Positions 23,871 to 33,394 of a stretch of 64,000 bases of DNA are shown one piece after another. The notes under the pieces are model-generated. The model did not search any database, was not told where the DNA came from, and was given only the letters and a program-made list of their open reading frames with translations. The DNA lies in NCBI GenBank assembly GCA_016584305.1, contig JACEEZ010011927.1:352501-416500 (forward strand), given 5' to 3'. Position 1 is the first letter of the stretch, and the number at the start of each line of letters is the position of its first letter. The stretch is from Chionoecetes opilio. Lineage: Eukaryota; Arthropoda; Malacostraca; Decapoda; Majidae. The position numbers and the translations under genes were made by a program.

Positions 23871-25481
23871 ATGGTTAGTATCATGATATGGAGAAAACTA
23901 CCAACCAGGATGCGAGACCGCTTAAATCAAAGGTACAATAGTAATTACTTCACGGTCAAGCAAATAGAAGAGGGATTATTACAAGAGTGCAAACATTTAC
24001 AAGGTATTGAGCAGGAACAACCCCACCGGGAGATTGAGATAGCTAGACCTAAAGTTAATCAGCGATATCAACCACCTTTCGAGTTTAGAGAGCCCTCATT
24101 GGTGGGTAGTTATCCCGCTCCTACTAAAATTACGATGGGAAGAAAACCGGTAAATAAATGTCAAGCTAGACCAGCCGGTAAACCATCGCCAAGACCTACT
24201 CAAAGAACAGGTGCCATTTCTAAGTATAGGGTTATTACAAGTGAATTCAGAAAAAAATGTGCTTTCTGCGAGGAAGAACATCAACCCGACACTTGTAAAA
24301 TATACCCAGATTATTCCACTGGGAACAAAAGGTTAAAAGACCTGGGTAACTGCCTAACCTGCCTTAGTGGTAAACATGCCATACAAGCCTGTCCTATTAG
24401 CCTAACTACTTGTTGGAAGTGTAGAAAATCCATTCATCACGTAGCATTATGTCCTAATGGTGATGGGAGAACAGACCCTACGATTGTTAAAATGGCAGTA
24501 ACTAGTATGAGTAGTTCATCCGCTGTCCCTACGGCAGAGTTAAGGGTGAACAATAACGGTAAATCCGCCATAGTTAAAACAATGTTTGACAGTGGGGCAC
24601 AAAGATCATTTATTAGTGGAGAGATAGTTGCTTTATTGCAACTCCCTGTAATTAGCAAGATGAACTTAGCCATTTCGGGCTTTCTGGCCAATAAAGAAGC
24701 TCAAAGTTTTGACATTGTGCGACCCCTAGTTCAATTGGGTAGCTATCAATGTAGGGTGGCTGCTGTAGTTAATGACATTGGTATAAATTTAACGGTAAAA
24801 GGACTTAAATCTACAGCCGAAACTTTGAAACAGAAAGGTGTTAGACTAGTTAGAAATACCTATGAAGATGTTGATGGCCCATACCAATTAATAATAGGCG
24901 CTGATTATTTTGGTCGATTCCTAAGTAATGTCATCATAAAACATAACATTTCCATGTTCACCAGTGCCGGTGGTAAAGTTCTAATGGGACCTATCCCACA
25001 AACTACTCACCAGCCAAAACAAGAGGAATGCATTCCTAGTCATGCACAACCCCTCTTGGTTGCTAGAATAGGGACTTCATTAGTTCCCACTCAAATTAAT
25101 GAGTTAATGGAAGAAGGGGATATCCCCGTGCACAAATTATGGGATCTAGAAATTATCGGTATAATACCCGAGCAGTTACCTGAAGAGGATCAAAATACTC
25201 TAGATCACTATGATCACACTGTCAATTATGTTAATGGTATATATGAAGTAGGTCTACCTTGGCAAATAAATGCCCCTGTGTTACCTTCCAATTATCACAT
25301 AGTTAAGAGCCTCTTAAATAGTTCAATAAGAAAACTGAATAAAAATCTGTCTAAATTGGAGTGCTATGATAAGATCATTCAAGATCAATTAAAGGATGAT
25401 TTTATCGAAAAACTGGAAGGAGCAGTAAATCATAATATAGGACATTATTTACCCCACCATGCAGTGGCTAAAGATTCATAA
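23871..25481 (+). CDS. BEL gag C-terminus, nucleocapsid, protease and RT start (536 codons open)
   Basis: The longest intact frame of the element. Residues about 1-60 finish the gag capsid-like region (WRKLPTRMRDRLNQ). Zinc knuckles follow: CAFCEEEHQPDTC at about 130, CLTCLSGKHAIQAC at about 161 and CWKCRKSIHHVALC at about 182. The protease has its triad in FDSGAQRSFIS (Asp about 240) and the C-terminal IIGADYFGRF about 100 residues on. The end enters the RT region (GLPWQINAPVLPSNYHIVKSL). The first Met is internal to the ancestral polyprotein, not a true start. Order and knuckle number fit BEL/Pao. Confidence 0.9.
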   Translation: MVSIMIWRKLPTRMRDRLNQRYNSNYFTVKQIEEGLLQECKHLQGIEQEQPHREIEIARPKVNQRYQPPFEFREPSLVGSYPAPTKITMGRKPVNKCQARPAGKPSPRPTQRTGAISKYRVITSEFRKKCAFCEEEHQPDTCKIYPDYSTGNKRLKDLGNCLTCLSGKHAIQACPISLTTCWKCRKSIHHVALCPNGDGRTDPTIVKMAVTSMSSSSAVPTAELRVNNNGKSAIVKTMFDSGAQRSFISGEIVALLQLPVISKMNLAISGFLANKEAQSFDIVRPLVQLGSYQCRVAAVVNDIGINLTVKGLKSTAETLKQKGVRLVRNTYEDVDGPYQLIIGADYFGRFLSNVIIKHNISMFTSAGGKVLMGPIPQTTHQPKQEECIPSHAQPLLVARIGTSLVPTQINELMEEGDIPVHKLWDLEIIGIIPEQLPEEDQNTLDHYDHTVNYVNGIYEVGLPWQINAPVLPSNYHIVKSLLNSSIRKLNKNLSKLECYDKIIQDQLKDDFIEKLEGAVNHNIGHYLPHHAVAKDS

Positions 25482-25742
25482 AACCACCCATCAGAATAGT
25501 TTTTTCAATTGTAGTTCCAAAACTAAACATGAGGCTAGTTTAAATGACTGTCTGCAGACAGGACCGAATCTCTTGTCTAATCTAGGAGAGGTCCTAGTAA
25601 AATTCAGAACGGATAAATTCGCCTATGTGGCTGATATCTCTAAGGCTTTCCTAAGATTAGGTGTAAAAGCAGAGGATAGAAATTTCACAAAATTCCTATG
25701 GCCTGCAAATATATCTCAGGAAGATAGCCCCTAGCCACATAC
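25459..25742 (+). pseudogene. BEL reverse transcriptase, first part
   Basis: Continues the RT in another frame: HEASLNDCLQTGPNLLSNLGEVLVKFRTDKFAYVADISKAFLRLGV holds the ADISKAFL catalytic Asp motif of BEL RTs. Ends at the left edge of the foldback MITE after FTKFLWPANISQEDSP and a stop. Confidence 0.85.
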
Positions 25743-26494
25743 AGGGTGTAACACGAGTTTCTGCAAATATTGATACAGTTGAAAGAACCTGTAGTTCTAA
25801 GCACAAAATAGTCTATAACCATATGTTTTTTGAAGCTTCCTTTAGACGTGAGATGAAGTTAGAAAAATTAGCGCGGCCAGTAATTTCACCATGGCAGGCG
25901 TTTGCCGCTCGGTGACATTTTGAATGATTTAATCATAATGTTTACTAGTAATGGAGCATTACATTATCTTATAAGAACACAATTGGAATTAATGGACATG
26001 TTATTACTAAATAAGCAGTACATGAGAACAGCAGGGCTGTAATAAACAATACTGTAAAAGGGTACATGGCATTGTGTCAGGGAGGGGTAGGATGGAACAC
26101 GTGACTCAGCTGATCGGCGTGAGGCCTCGCAGCCTAGTCCCTCTTTCCTCCCCTGCCCCGACGCACTGCCACTTAGCCTTTTACAGTATTGTTTATTACA
26201 GCCCTGCTGTTCTCATGTACTGCTTATTTAGTAATAACATGTCCATTAATACCAATTGTGTTGTTTTAAGATAATGTAATGCTCCATTACTAGTAAACAT
26301 TATGATTAAATCATTCAAAATGTCACCGAGCGGCAACCGCCTGCATGGTGAAATTACTGGCGGCGCCTAATTTTCTAACTTCATCTCACGTCTAAAGGAA
26401 GCTTCAAAAAGCATATAGTTATAGACTCTTTTGTGCTTAGAATTACATGTTCTTTCACCTGTATCAATATTTGCAGAAACTCGTGTTACACCCT
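25743..26494. mobile_element. Foldback MITE inside BEL RT
   Basis: Two near-perfect inverted arms of about 320 bp (25,743-26,062 and 26,177-26,494) around a 114-bp spacer. Termini AGGGTGTAACACGAG / CTCGTGTTACACCCT; the arm interior includes GCAAATATTGATACAG and CAGGGCTGTAATAAACAATA. No coding capacity. A target duplication is unclear; the flanks read ATA(C) and ATA. RT coding resumes directly after it. Confidence 0.85.
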
Positions 26495-26742
26495 ATAGGT
26501 TAAAGTCAGTTCTGTTTGCTTCTTGCTCAAGCCCCTTTCTATTAAATAAAACATTACAGTACCATTTTAAGCGTACTGATAGCCCAGAATTGGGGAGGAA
26601 CTTCTATATGGATAATTTGCAGGGGACAATAAATTATGAGGAAGAACTAATACAAATTTATAATCTAGCTAATAAAGAGTGCAGGAAGGCCAGCCTCCCC
26701 TTACAGAGTTGGAATACTAATTCTCCAAGACTAGAAGGATAA
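26495..26742 (+). pseudogene. BEL reverse transcriptase, second part
   Basis: RLKSVLFASCSSPFLLNKTLQYHF follows the MITE, then NFYMDNLQGTINYEEEL, the BEL counterpart of the YxDD box (here YMDN, as in many Pao RTs where the motif is YVDD or YVDN). Ends KASLPLQSWNTNS and a stop at 26,740. Confidence 0.8.
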
Positions 26743-27601
26743 TCAGGAAAGATTTCCTAATTATACGCCACCAGAGATCCAACAGTATTAGGATTATGGT
26801 GGAATGTAAAAACTGATGAACTGAGATTAAAGTGTTCAGATTTTTCTGATGTGGTCCTAACAAAGAGAACACTCTTAAGTCAGGTCAACCAGTATTTGAC
26901 CCCTTGGGTATAGTGAGCACCAATAACTATAAGGGGTAAATGTTTAATACAAAGGCCTGGGGAGAACACCTCAATTGGGATACCCCCCTAGATGGGAAAT
27001 ATACAACAGAATGGGAGACTATAAGATCTGAGTTCAATAAGATAAATGAAGTTCACATAAGTAGGAGAATAAATGCTGATGGGCGACAACCCCAGCAACT
27101 ACACATATTTTGTGATGCTTTAAAAAGTGCATACGGTGCAGTAGTTTATCTTAAAGCAGGAGAAAAATGTAAATTAATTATGTCTAAGGCTCGGTTGCCC
27201 CAATTAAGCCTAGAACATTGCCTCAAATGGAGCTGACTGCATTATAATTAGGCACTAAATTAGCTCAATATCTAAGCAATTTATTACAAATTAGTGAAGT
27301 ATATATGTGGACCGATAGTGAAATTTGCCTACACTGGTTAGAGAAAAATAACACTAAAATCCCTTATGTCAGGAATCGTGTTGGTAAGATAAATGACTTA
27401 GGTTCCACATTTCACTATAATCATGTTGCTACCAAGGAAAACCCAGCTGATATTTTGTCCAGAGGAACAACTATCCTCAAATTAAATACAGGATTTTGGT
27501 TTAAAGGTCCTACCTGGCTGAAAAATAATAATGAATGGCCTAATCAAAAGGTCTATAGTAAGTCAGACATATCAGAAGATATACTCATGAACCTATATTG
27601 A
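26743..27601 (+). pseudogene. BEL RT thumb/RNase H region
   Basis: Frames at 26,940-27,236 (WGEHLNWDTPLD, then HIFCDALKSAYGAVVYL with the first RNase H Asp) and 27,305-27,601 (MWTDSEICLHWLEKN with the third catalytic Asp, then HVATKENPADILSRG) are the recognisable RNase H ends. The stretch between has a frameshift near 27,236 that keeps a LAQYLSNLL segment. Removes RNA from the RNA/DNA hybrid; broken here. Confidence 0.8.
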
Positions 27602-28500
27602 TCCCAGATCCTGCCTGTTATGGATATAAAAGGTTTTCCTAATTAAGCAAACTATTAAAGGACTACTAAATTGGTCTTTAAATTCAAAAAAGTGGGATAG
27701 TTCTGACCCTTTGAAGTTTTGGGTTAGAACAATACAAAACAGGAATTTCCTGAGGAATATCAGATCTTAGCCTCGGCCCGCCCCCGTAGGGACAAACTTA
27801 TCAAATCATTAGGTCTGTACCTAGATAATGAGGGAGGGCATCATTAGGTGTCGAGGAAGAATTTGGAATGCTGATCTTCCCGATAAAACCTGCAATCCCA
27901 TACTAATTCCCAAGCGTCATCATCTTACTAAATTGATAGTGGATGAATCTCATGGGAACTCTTTACATGGTGGAATGGCTGATACATTAACCTATATCAG
28001 GAGGGAATTCTGGATACCGCAGGGTAGACAGGCAGTTAAATACTACCTCAAATCTTGTATCAAATGCAAGAGATATGAGGGAAGACTGATCACCTATCCC
28101 AGGCCCCCTCAAACTCCCCATGGATCGAGTACAACTCCCTAAAACCATTTGAGGTAGCTGGTGTCGACTATACTGGGGCAATAATAATTACAGGAGATAA
28201 TACTCCCCCAAGAAAGTATATGTCCTGCTTATTTACTTGCACCTCTACAAGGGCTTGTTCATTTAGAAATAGCTGATGATTTAAGTGCCGAAACATTTAT
28301 TCAAGTGTTCCGGCGGTTTGTGGCTCGGCGGTCGTGTCCTCGGCGATTGATTAGCGATAATGCTACTAACTTCGTAGGAGCCTCCCCCATATTGTTAGAA
28401 ATAAAATCATCCATCAGTACAAAGATCTCTAGAGTTAAGGGAATGCTCATGGACCTTTACTACTCCTAGAGCTCCTTGGCAAAATGGTTTCACAGAGAGA
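27602..28500 (+). pseudogene. BEL integrase zinc finger and core
   Basis: RCRGRIWNADLPD leads into the HHCC domain (RHHLTKLIVDESHGNSLHGG..., CIKCKRYEG, 27,840-28,080). After a frame change, a VDYTGA motif (catalytic Asp, near 28,165) and ISDNATNFVGA (second Asp, near 28,355) are visible. The Glu-bearing part is around 28,490 (AKWFHRE in one frame), near another frame change. Confidence 0.8.
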
Positions 28501-29184
28501 ATGATGGGCATTGTCAAGTCTTGTCTTAGGAAAACTCTCCACAAGACAAAGATAGGTCTAGAAGACTTGAAAACCATAGTGACTGAGATTGAAACCCGTA
28601 TCAATAACCGACCCTTAACCTACTTAGATGATTCATCAGTAAATATAGAAGCTCTTACTCCCTCACATTTAATTTATGGGAGAAGACTGGAACCCTTTCC
28701 TTTGATAGATACAAGGGAAGATATACAAGATCCTACGATAAAAGACCCGGCTCAACATCTTCGGGAAGGTTATCATACCTTAAGTAAAATTTTAAGATCG
28801 TGGGATAAGCATTTATGGGGCTCAACCGCCAGAAAATCAAAGTCCAATCAAAGTAGGAGATATAGTAATCCTTAGGGGAGATATGCCTCGTTCGCAATGG
28901 CCTCTAGGAAAAATAGCCAAATTGCATACTGATGGAAAGGGGATTGTGAGGTCTGTGGAGTTACTAGTAAGGGGACAACGATGTGTGCGGACGGTAAATA
29001 ATTTGATCCCCCTAGAGCTAGCTGAAGAGAGAAATGAAGACTTTAAGTCTGCGTCTTGGCAGGCCAACTTAGGGGATTCTCGACCTCGGAGGCAAGCTGC
29101 TTTAAAGTGCAAACCACTTGGAGAAACCTCATTAAGGGGGTCAAATTACCTGAAGCAGCCCTTCATTTTTCGCCGGCCCCCAGT
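28501..29184 (+). pseudogene. BEL integrase C-terminal part and pol tail
   Basis: The 28,501-28,875 frame gives RINNRPLTYLDDSSVNIEALTPSHLIYGRR, diagnostic of BEL/Pao integrase C-termini. The 28,883-29,203 frame gives PRSQWPLGKIAKLHTDGKGIVRSVELLV, a DUF5641-like chromo-type tail, then NNLIPLELAEE. A frameshift near 28,870 separates them. The second frame runs a few codons into the 3' LTR. Confidence 0.85.
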
Positions 29185-29972
29185 TGTGGAAATTATCCAC
29201 TAAACCCGCTCTAATTTTGAGTAAGGTATAATTTGAATGGTGGAATTTGGCGCCTACCGCCAGGAGTGCGGGATACGAACACAAATTCCACCTATGTTAT
29301 TTTATAATAGATTTGGGCATATCAAGATGTAATTAGATATAATTTTGTGGTATTCATCTTAAATACCACAATTAATCAACGGATTAACATAGTATACGAA
29401 TTGTGAGTGACTCACGTATGGGAGTAAATATTATTGGAACATTATACGTGGCAGTCACGAGCCACCTGAAAGGTTTTCTCAGTGAAGGTAATTCAGTAAC
29501 CAGTTAGCCACTACGATATGAAGTTGTAGTGAGCGTTTTGATTATACACTAAGGTGTAGTCAACCTCATAATATATGAGTAAACTTTAACCGATCAATCG
29601 GTTAAGAAAGGACGAATTGTAAAACACACTTTGATAATATCGGCTCAGCTGTGAAAGGCTTCGTCGGCCCACCCAATCGCGGCCATTACGTGCATCATTC
29701 AGCCCAGTCACCACGCCGTCACAAGTTCCACTCCCAGCCTGTTGCGACTCTGTCTACCTCGAACTACAATACTTCTCCAAAGCTAGAGATCAAGCCAAAG
29801 CACATTACAACCCACCTGCCACTGCTGAGTATAACCTTAGTTAGAGCTAAATAGGGTATCATAGCAGATTAGGTAGAATTGGTGTTAATCGCATGGTGAG
29901 TTCACGTTAATCAACATTATTATTTTAACGGTTTGTTGTCGACCATCACAATTGGTGTCGATAATTCCAACA
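29185..29972 (+). repeat. BEL 3' LTR
   Basis: 788 bp, pairs with 21,465-22,250. Followed by the TCAAT duplication. The sequence just upstream is not an obvious polypurine tract (it is pyrimidine-rich, GGCCCCCAGT), which is unusual. Confidence 0.95.
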
Positions 29973-29977
29973 TCAAT

Positions 29978-30435
29978 AATGAAAACTGTAATAATGGACA
30001 TAATGGAAATTGTAAAACGAAACAAGGTGGTAAATTTCTTCGAAGAAAATAGTCTGATCAAAAACTCAAAGCAAGGCTTTCGTAATGTGTAAACGTTCTT
30101 GCCTCGCAAATTTGCTATACTTTATCAATGAAGTATACATCACGTCTTTGAGGAGACGAAAGCAGTAAATATGATTTATATTGACTCTCAATATCTTTTG
30201 ACAAAGTTCTCCATATGCGTTTACTTAAAAAAATTAAATTGCATTGCATATAGGGAAATAATCTCTAATTGGCTTACAGACTAGCTTTTTGATAGAAAGC
30301 AGCGTCTCGTAATTGATGTCGCATCAAGCTGGCGAGGCGCTATAAGAGGTGTACCACAGAGGTATGTGCTAGGTCCAGTACTTTTCTTAATATATGTATG
30401 TAAACGATATTGACGATTTAGTGGAATACGAGCAG
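29978..30435 (+). pseudogene. CR1/L2-like LINE RT fragment
   Basis: Plus strand with stops: NKVVNFFEENSLIKNSKQGFRN, then EETKAVNMIYIDSQYLLTKF (the mutated catalytic LDFQKAFDKV block), NWLTD, DRKQRLVIDVASSWRGAI and GVPQRYVLGPVLFLIYV (the GVPQGSVLGP block). RT fingers to palm only; truncated at both ends. It is head to head with the minus LINE at 19,850-21,459 once the BEL element is disregarded. Confidence 0.65.
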
Positions 30436-30445
30436 TGGATGCCGA

Positions 30446-31265
30446 TCCACTCTGTAAGCCATTGACGATACCGCACCCTCTCTTGACGAAATCAAAGAGG
30501 CTGTAGCAAAGTTGAGGCTTGGAAAGGCAGCTGGCGTTTGTAATATCAGTGCCTAGCTCCTTAAAGCTGGGGGTGAGCCCATGATCCGCTGGTTGCATGC
30601 TATCCTGATTGCCATGTGGCAATCAGGTACCATTCCTCATGATTGGAAAGGGGGCTGGTCGTTCCTATCTGGAAAGGGAAAGGGAACCGTCAGGACTGCA
30701 ACAATTAACTCGCTCGGGAGTTAATTGAGCTCACTCAACACGAGTATTTGGCGTTGTCGGTACCTGTGCAGGAGGACAAAGATCTGGATCTTCAATTCGG
30801 TTGTGATCCTAACTTACTCCATGGTTGTGAACATGGACGCTAAATAGCGACTTAAAAGGCGAATCGAGGCCTTCGGTTAATAAGTGTCTTCGCAGAAACA
30901 AAAGAGATATCTGGGATGATTACGTGTCAAATGAGCGATTGCACCAAGAGACTAAATTGAGGCCTATTACTGCATAGTTAGTCAGCGCCAGCTTCGGCTA
31001 TATGGGCATGTGGCACGCTATTCTGAAACCGATCCTTACCATCACACGTTGTCTTTGTAAGAGACAATCTGACGTGGAGGAGGCCAATGGGGTGCCAACA
31101 AGGCTCGTGGCTGATATAAGTTGATGTTTCCTGTCGCGAGTTTGTTGGTATGGGAAGAGAACCTGCATGGGGACTCGCGCGTGGCGACCCCCAGGAGTGG
31201 CGTCGTAGGGTGGGCGAGGCGACGCGCCCTTGGTGTATGCCCCCAATGATTGATTGATTGATTGA
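30446..31265 (+). pseudogene. RTE-type LINE with internal deletion
   Basis: The first part (30,446-30,710) gives PSLDEIKEAVAKLRLGKAAG and ISA-LLKAGGEPMIRWLHAI, the N-terminal RT region of a crustacean RTE-like family. The second part (about 30,770-31,240) gives the C-terminal region WDDYVSNERLHQET and LYGHVARY-like blocks, then NPHGDSRVATPRSGVVG-like decayed residues. The central RT palm is missing. It ends in four TGAT units (31,243-31,262), the short tandem 3' tail expected of RTE elements. The same 3' end recurs at 39,405-39,905. Confidence 0.65.
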
Positions 31266-32413
31266 TATTGACGTTTTTTTTCTTACAGTTTACACTAGCA
31301 CGTGTTTAACTATGAAAAAAGGGAGTAAATTGTGTAGTTGAACAGTATCTTTGCTGTAATTGTAATCATTGTAGCTGTAGTTTGGAAATATTATAATTAA
31401 ATATTTGTAATGGTAATGACCATTTTTTCCCTTCCATGTAATTGTAAATGTAATTGTAATTCGTAATGTGATAGGTAGCTATAATTTGAATTGACCCAAA
31501 CTAATGTAATTACTCAATATCAGGGCAGAGGTGGTTATCAATTAACAGTACCAATCATCAGAGATGTGGGGAAGAAAAGCCGAGGAGTGTGATTACCCCG
31601 AATATTTACATAATAATAAAAAAAAATAACTGGCTAGCCCCCAATTAAAACGAACCAAACAACAATGCAATGATAGTAACATCAGAGCAGGTGTAATGTA
31701 AGGGCTAAGAACTCCCTGGAACTCTCCCCTGGAGAGAGGTGAACTACAAACAGCAATCTTCAGCACCATAGATACCACTTCAGACAGCGGGGAGAGTTAA
31801 AATGGTGTCGGGACAGTGAAGACCGTCTGGAGGAGAGCCCAATCCTCCAGCGAGTCCCTTCAGGGGTTGAGAACAGCAGCAGGTAGTGCAGGTTTGTCGA
31901 GGTGAGAGGGCTAGCTGTCTGTCGTCACGCGAAGCCCAGCACCGGCGTCAGACTAACCCTCCCTCCCCTTGGACACTGGGTGAGAGTGTTGACGAGGTAG
32001 TACTTGAAGCCCCGAAGCAGGCCGGCTGGCGCAAGGGAAAGTGGTAATCACCGTTACCGTAAAGGTGCAGGAGTAGATCAGAGGCATTTCCTCACACTCA
32101 AAGTCTGGACACAGCTTCACTCTGACACGGCACTAGAGAGTTTCAAGGTTATGCTGAATGCCTGGATAAAACAGCCCTAGCAATAGGTACCTATCTATAA
32201 ATTATATACTGTGCTAGTATATACGTATATATGTTCAATTAGAAATAGTGTAATATAGAAATGTTAAATTATGATTGTAATACATATAAATGTTACATTA
32301 GGAATGCTTTTACACATCATTTTGGTAAAGTCAGCGATAGTGCTTAGTAACCCAGCTGAAGATCCTGACTAAATCTAATCAATAGATGTGTAGACATACA
32401 AACAAATGTAAAC
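31266..32413. other. No gene recognised
   Basis: A/T-rich to 31,560, then a GC-richer block (31,560-32,170) ending in a weak LINE C-terminus-like segment (ESFKVMLNAWIKQP near 32,140, plus strand). Too short to annotate as an element. A simple AT tract follows. Confidence 0.35.
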
Positions 32414-32586
32414 ACAGGTGATGAAGAAGACACGGGCTGGGAAGTGAGTACGTACATTATTCCTGACTAGTTATTAGTAATGGGCTTCTTCGGAGGAATG
32501 GAAGATTCCTCCGAAGAAGCCCAGTAGAGGCGAAACTAGCCAGGAATAAAGTACTCACTTCCCAGCCCGTCTCCTTCATCACCTGT
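32414..32586. repeat. 173-bp imperfect palindrome
   Basis: ACAGGTGATGAAG at the left edge pairs with its complement at the right. The inner arms GGGCTGGGAAGTGAGTAC and GGGCTTCTTCGGAGGAAT are perfect, closing on a 5-base loop near 32,500. Probably a tiny foldback element. Confidence 0.85.
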
Positions 32587-32617
32587 TCTACACTAATCAA
32601 TAAAGTAAAAAAACGAC

Positions 32618-32632
32618 AGAAAAAGAGAGAGA

Positions 32633-32665
<33 letters not shown>

Positions 32666-32669
32666 GGGG

Positions 32670-32744
<75 letters not shown>

Positions 32745-32750
32745 GGGAGA

Positions 32751-32783
<33 letters not shown>

Positions 32784-32832
32784 GAGAGAGAGAGAAGAGA
32801 GGGGGAGAGAGGGAGAGAGAGAGAGAGAGAGA
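32618..32832. repeat. (GA)n array with G/A interruptions
   Basis: About 215 bp of GA repeat broken by GGGGA and GAAGA variants. A second shorter array (32,995-33,052) follows the SINE. Confidence 0.95.
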
Positions 32833-32994
32833 CTTTGATCCTAACTAGACACTTTGCAAGTACCAATGACAAGGTTACTGACGATACAAAGTGCCACCAC
32901 GCCAGGATTAACATGGGGGGAACCTGGTGGGATCGAAAGCAGGGACACTGCACGCGAGCCCACGCTTCTACCACCCGAGCCACCCTGACGGGTA
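32833..32994 (-). repeat. tRNA-derived SINE, family C, copy 1
   Basis: Minus strand. The tRNA-like head has an A-box-like GGTGGCTCGGGTGGTAGAAGC (about 32,966-32,986) and a B-box-like GATC-containing segment near 32,935. The body GTCTAGTTAGGATCAAAGT closes the element. Aligns along its length with 56,325-56,500. It lies between two GA arrays. Confidence 0.65.
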
Positions 32995-33012
32995 TGAGAG
33001 AGAGAGAGAGAG

Positions 33013-33052
<40 letters not shown>

Positions 33053-33056
<4 letters not shown>

Positions 33057-33394
33057 GATTCAGTTTCAATACTTTTATTCACAATTAAGTCATTTGGGGA
33101 AAAAGACTGTTTAAGGAGAACAGTCTTATCTCGGTATACATAGTATTAGCTGATGATAAAAAGGACATCGATATGAATGAAAATGTTTTTTGAGCTAAGC
33201 AGATAATATGAGGCACAGTCGAAAATTATTACAGTTTTGTTTTCCCCTTTGATGAATCACCTAAAGGCCAAAAAATTCGGAACGCACAATCAGTGTATGT
33301 GGGAGGAGATTGATTAAGTGACGCGTAGTCAAAAAAAAGTGTGTGTGGCTGGCGGACCTTCCCGGGGTGAAGGGAAGGTGGGCACATTCCTCGT
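33053..33394. other. No gene recognised
   Basis: Low-complexity edge, then ordinary sequence leading into the 3' end of the LINE ORF1 below. Contains a run AAAAAAAGTGTGTGTGGC near 33,330. Confidence 0.35.

Larger units (their letters stand above)
21465..29972 (+). mobile_element. BEL/Pao LTR retrotransposon, near complete
   Basis: Two LTRs of 786 and 788 bp with only scattered differences, both starting TGTGG and ending AACA, flanked by a perfect 5-bp duplication TCAAT (21,460-21,464; 29,973-29,977). Internally: primer-binding site, an SGNH-like leader frame, gag with three zinc knuckles, aspartic protease, RT, RNase H, integrase and a C-terminal domain, in BEL/Pao order. Broken by frameshifts, stops and a 752-bp foldback MITE in RT, so it is not autonomous now. 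LTR similarity suggests a younger insertion than the surrounding LINEs. Confidence 0.95.
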
